A DNA stretch of 64,000 nt from Acidimicrobiia bacterium (GTDB taxonomy: Bacteria; Actinomycetota; Acidimicrobiia; IMCC26256; JAGPDB01), in contig JAGPDB010000003.1 of assembly GCA_018057765.1 (NCBI GenBank), forward strand, positions 1-64,000, read 5' to 3'. Every line of letters begins with the position of its first letter. The first letter of the stretch is position 1. The notes under the pieces were generated by a model. That model saw nothing but the letters and a program-made list of their open reading frames with translations. It was not told where the DNA came from and made no database searches. Below, piece by piece: positions 63,582 through 64,000 of the stretch. Made by a program: the position numbers and the translations under genes.

Positions 63582-64000
63582 ATGTATGCATTAATACAGC
63601 CAGACATTCTAAAAATTGAAAAATTATATTGGTATAGTATTAACGAAATAGACAATATAAGTGTGGGCTCCATTGTAAGAATTATTTTAAATGGAAGAAA
63701 AGTTCGTGGATGGGTGATAAAGAAATCTGAAATAATTCCAGATGATATTGAGATAACTAAACTGAAACCAGTAATTGAATTTGTTAGTCGTGGTCCTAAT
63801 GAAAAAATGCTGTCATTTTCGATTGAGTTATCAAAATATTATTTAGTTTCACCAGTAGTATTTTTAAGAATGTGTTCACCAGATGTGATAGTCAAAGATA
63901 CCCAATTTCAAAAGTCAAGTTATAGATCATTTACTAGACCGTCATGTGATGCTAAATCGCCCCAAGTAATATATGTAAACCCAAGAGAAAATAGACGAAA
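63582..64000 (+). CDS. priA: Primosomal protein N' (PriA), N-terminal part, cut by the window edge
   Basis: An open frame from ATG 63582 to the window end (139 codons). The start resembles the 3'-DNA-binding domain of PriA: VGSIVRIILNGRKVRGWVI, then a Leu/Lys-rich linker and LSFSIELSKYYLVSPVVFLRMCSP, matching the LxLAxWxAxYY-P region. The helicase core is beyond the window. The order metK then priA agrees with other actinobacteria, with intervening genes lost. Actinobacterial PriA often lacks helicase residues, which cannot be judged here. Confidence 0.8.
   Translation, partial: MYALIQPDILKIEKLYWYSINEIDNISVGSIVRIILNGRKVRGWVIKKSEIIPDDIEITKLKPVIEFVSRGPNEKMLSFSIELSKYYLVSPVVFLRMCSPDVIVKDTQFQKSSYRSFTRPSCDAKSPQVIYVNPRENRR

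Noticed and set aside
1-64000. CRISPR arrays, tRNA or rRNA genes, insertion sequences, prophage genes
   Set aside because: No spaced direct repeats, no tRNA T-arm patterns in the gaps, no transposase or integrase motifs were seen on either strand.

Overview
The window is AT-rich (about one third G+C by eye), gene-dense chromosomal DNA from an actinobacterium. Three things point there. First, it carries a mycobacterium-like phosphatidylinositol-mannoside cluster (thrS, HIT protein, PI-phosphate synthase, acyltransferase, PimA-type mannosyltransferase). Second, it encodes the actinobacterial integration host factor mIHF, ClpS followed by a DUF2017-like protein, and the pdxS-pdxT-yebC-ruvCAB-yajC-secDF-rel-hisS-aspS order. 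Third, gene order from thrS to nusB, and again from pyrR to priA, follows two blocks that lie apart in Mycobacterium. The low G+C, compact spacing and Thr-rich linkers in exported proteins suggest a streamlined, probably aquatic lineage such as the Acidimicrobiia/Actinomarinales. That placement is inference; no rRNA is present to confirm it.

Layout: 1-765 is a truncated alpha/beta hydrolase on the minus strand. 926-6851 holds thrS and the PI/PIM envelope-lipid genes. 6888-9462 holds LemA, HtpX and a DUF3048 protein. 9476-15000 holds PLP synthase (pdxST), yebC, an unknown protein and ruvCAB. 15008-20458 holds yajC-secD-secF and the bifunctional (p)ppGpp enzyme. 20636-25467 holds hisS and three pseudopilin-like genes. 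25579-33492 holds aspS, rarA, two small membrane proteins, alaS, ruvX and mltG. 33513-38431 is a shikimate-pathway run (aroE, aroC, a fused aroK-aroB, aroQ) that also contains the prepilin peptidase. 38516-47060 is the most accessory stretch: a tandem-repeat protein, an S9 peptidase on the opposite strand, an M24 peptidase and a SWIM/SNF2 helicase. 47215-50350 holds efp, nusB, clpS, the DUF2017-like gene and a sugar kinase. 50485-58598 is a pyrimidine operon (pyrR, pyrC, carA, carB, pyrD, pyrF) with no pyrB. 58724-64000 holds a possible double-cupin protein, mihF, gmk, rpoZ, coaBC, metK and the start of priA.

Only two genes are on the minus strand. I saw no tRNA, rRNA, CRISPR array, insertion sequence or phage gene. 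Several genes with no ribosome-binding site have a TANNNT box (TAGAAT, TAGACT, TAGGCT, TATAGT, TATAAT) 6-8 nt before the start codon. This looks like leaderless transcription, which is common in actinobacteria.

I found no clear complete new defence or mobile system. The best leads are: the 44-45-residue repeat protein with a sigma-region-4-like C-terminus; a dihydroorotase whose first zinc-ligand His is Gln, in an operon lacking pyrB; a structured leader before pyrR; the pseudopilin cassette; and an unexplained structured intergenic region before hisS.
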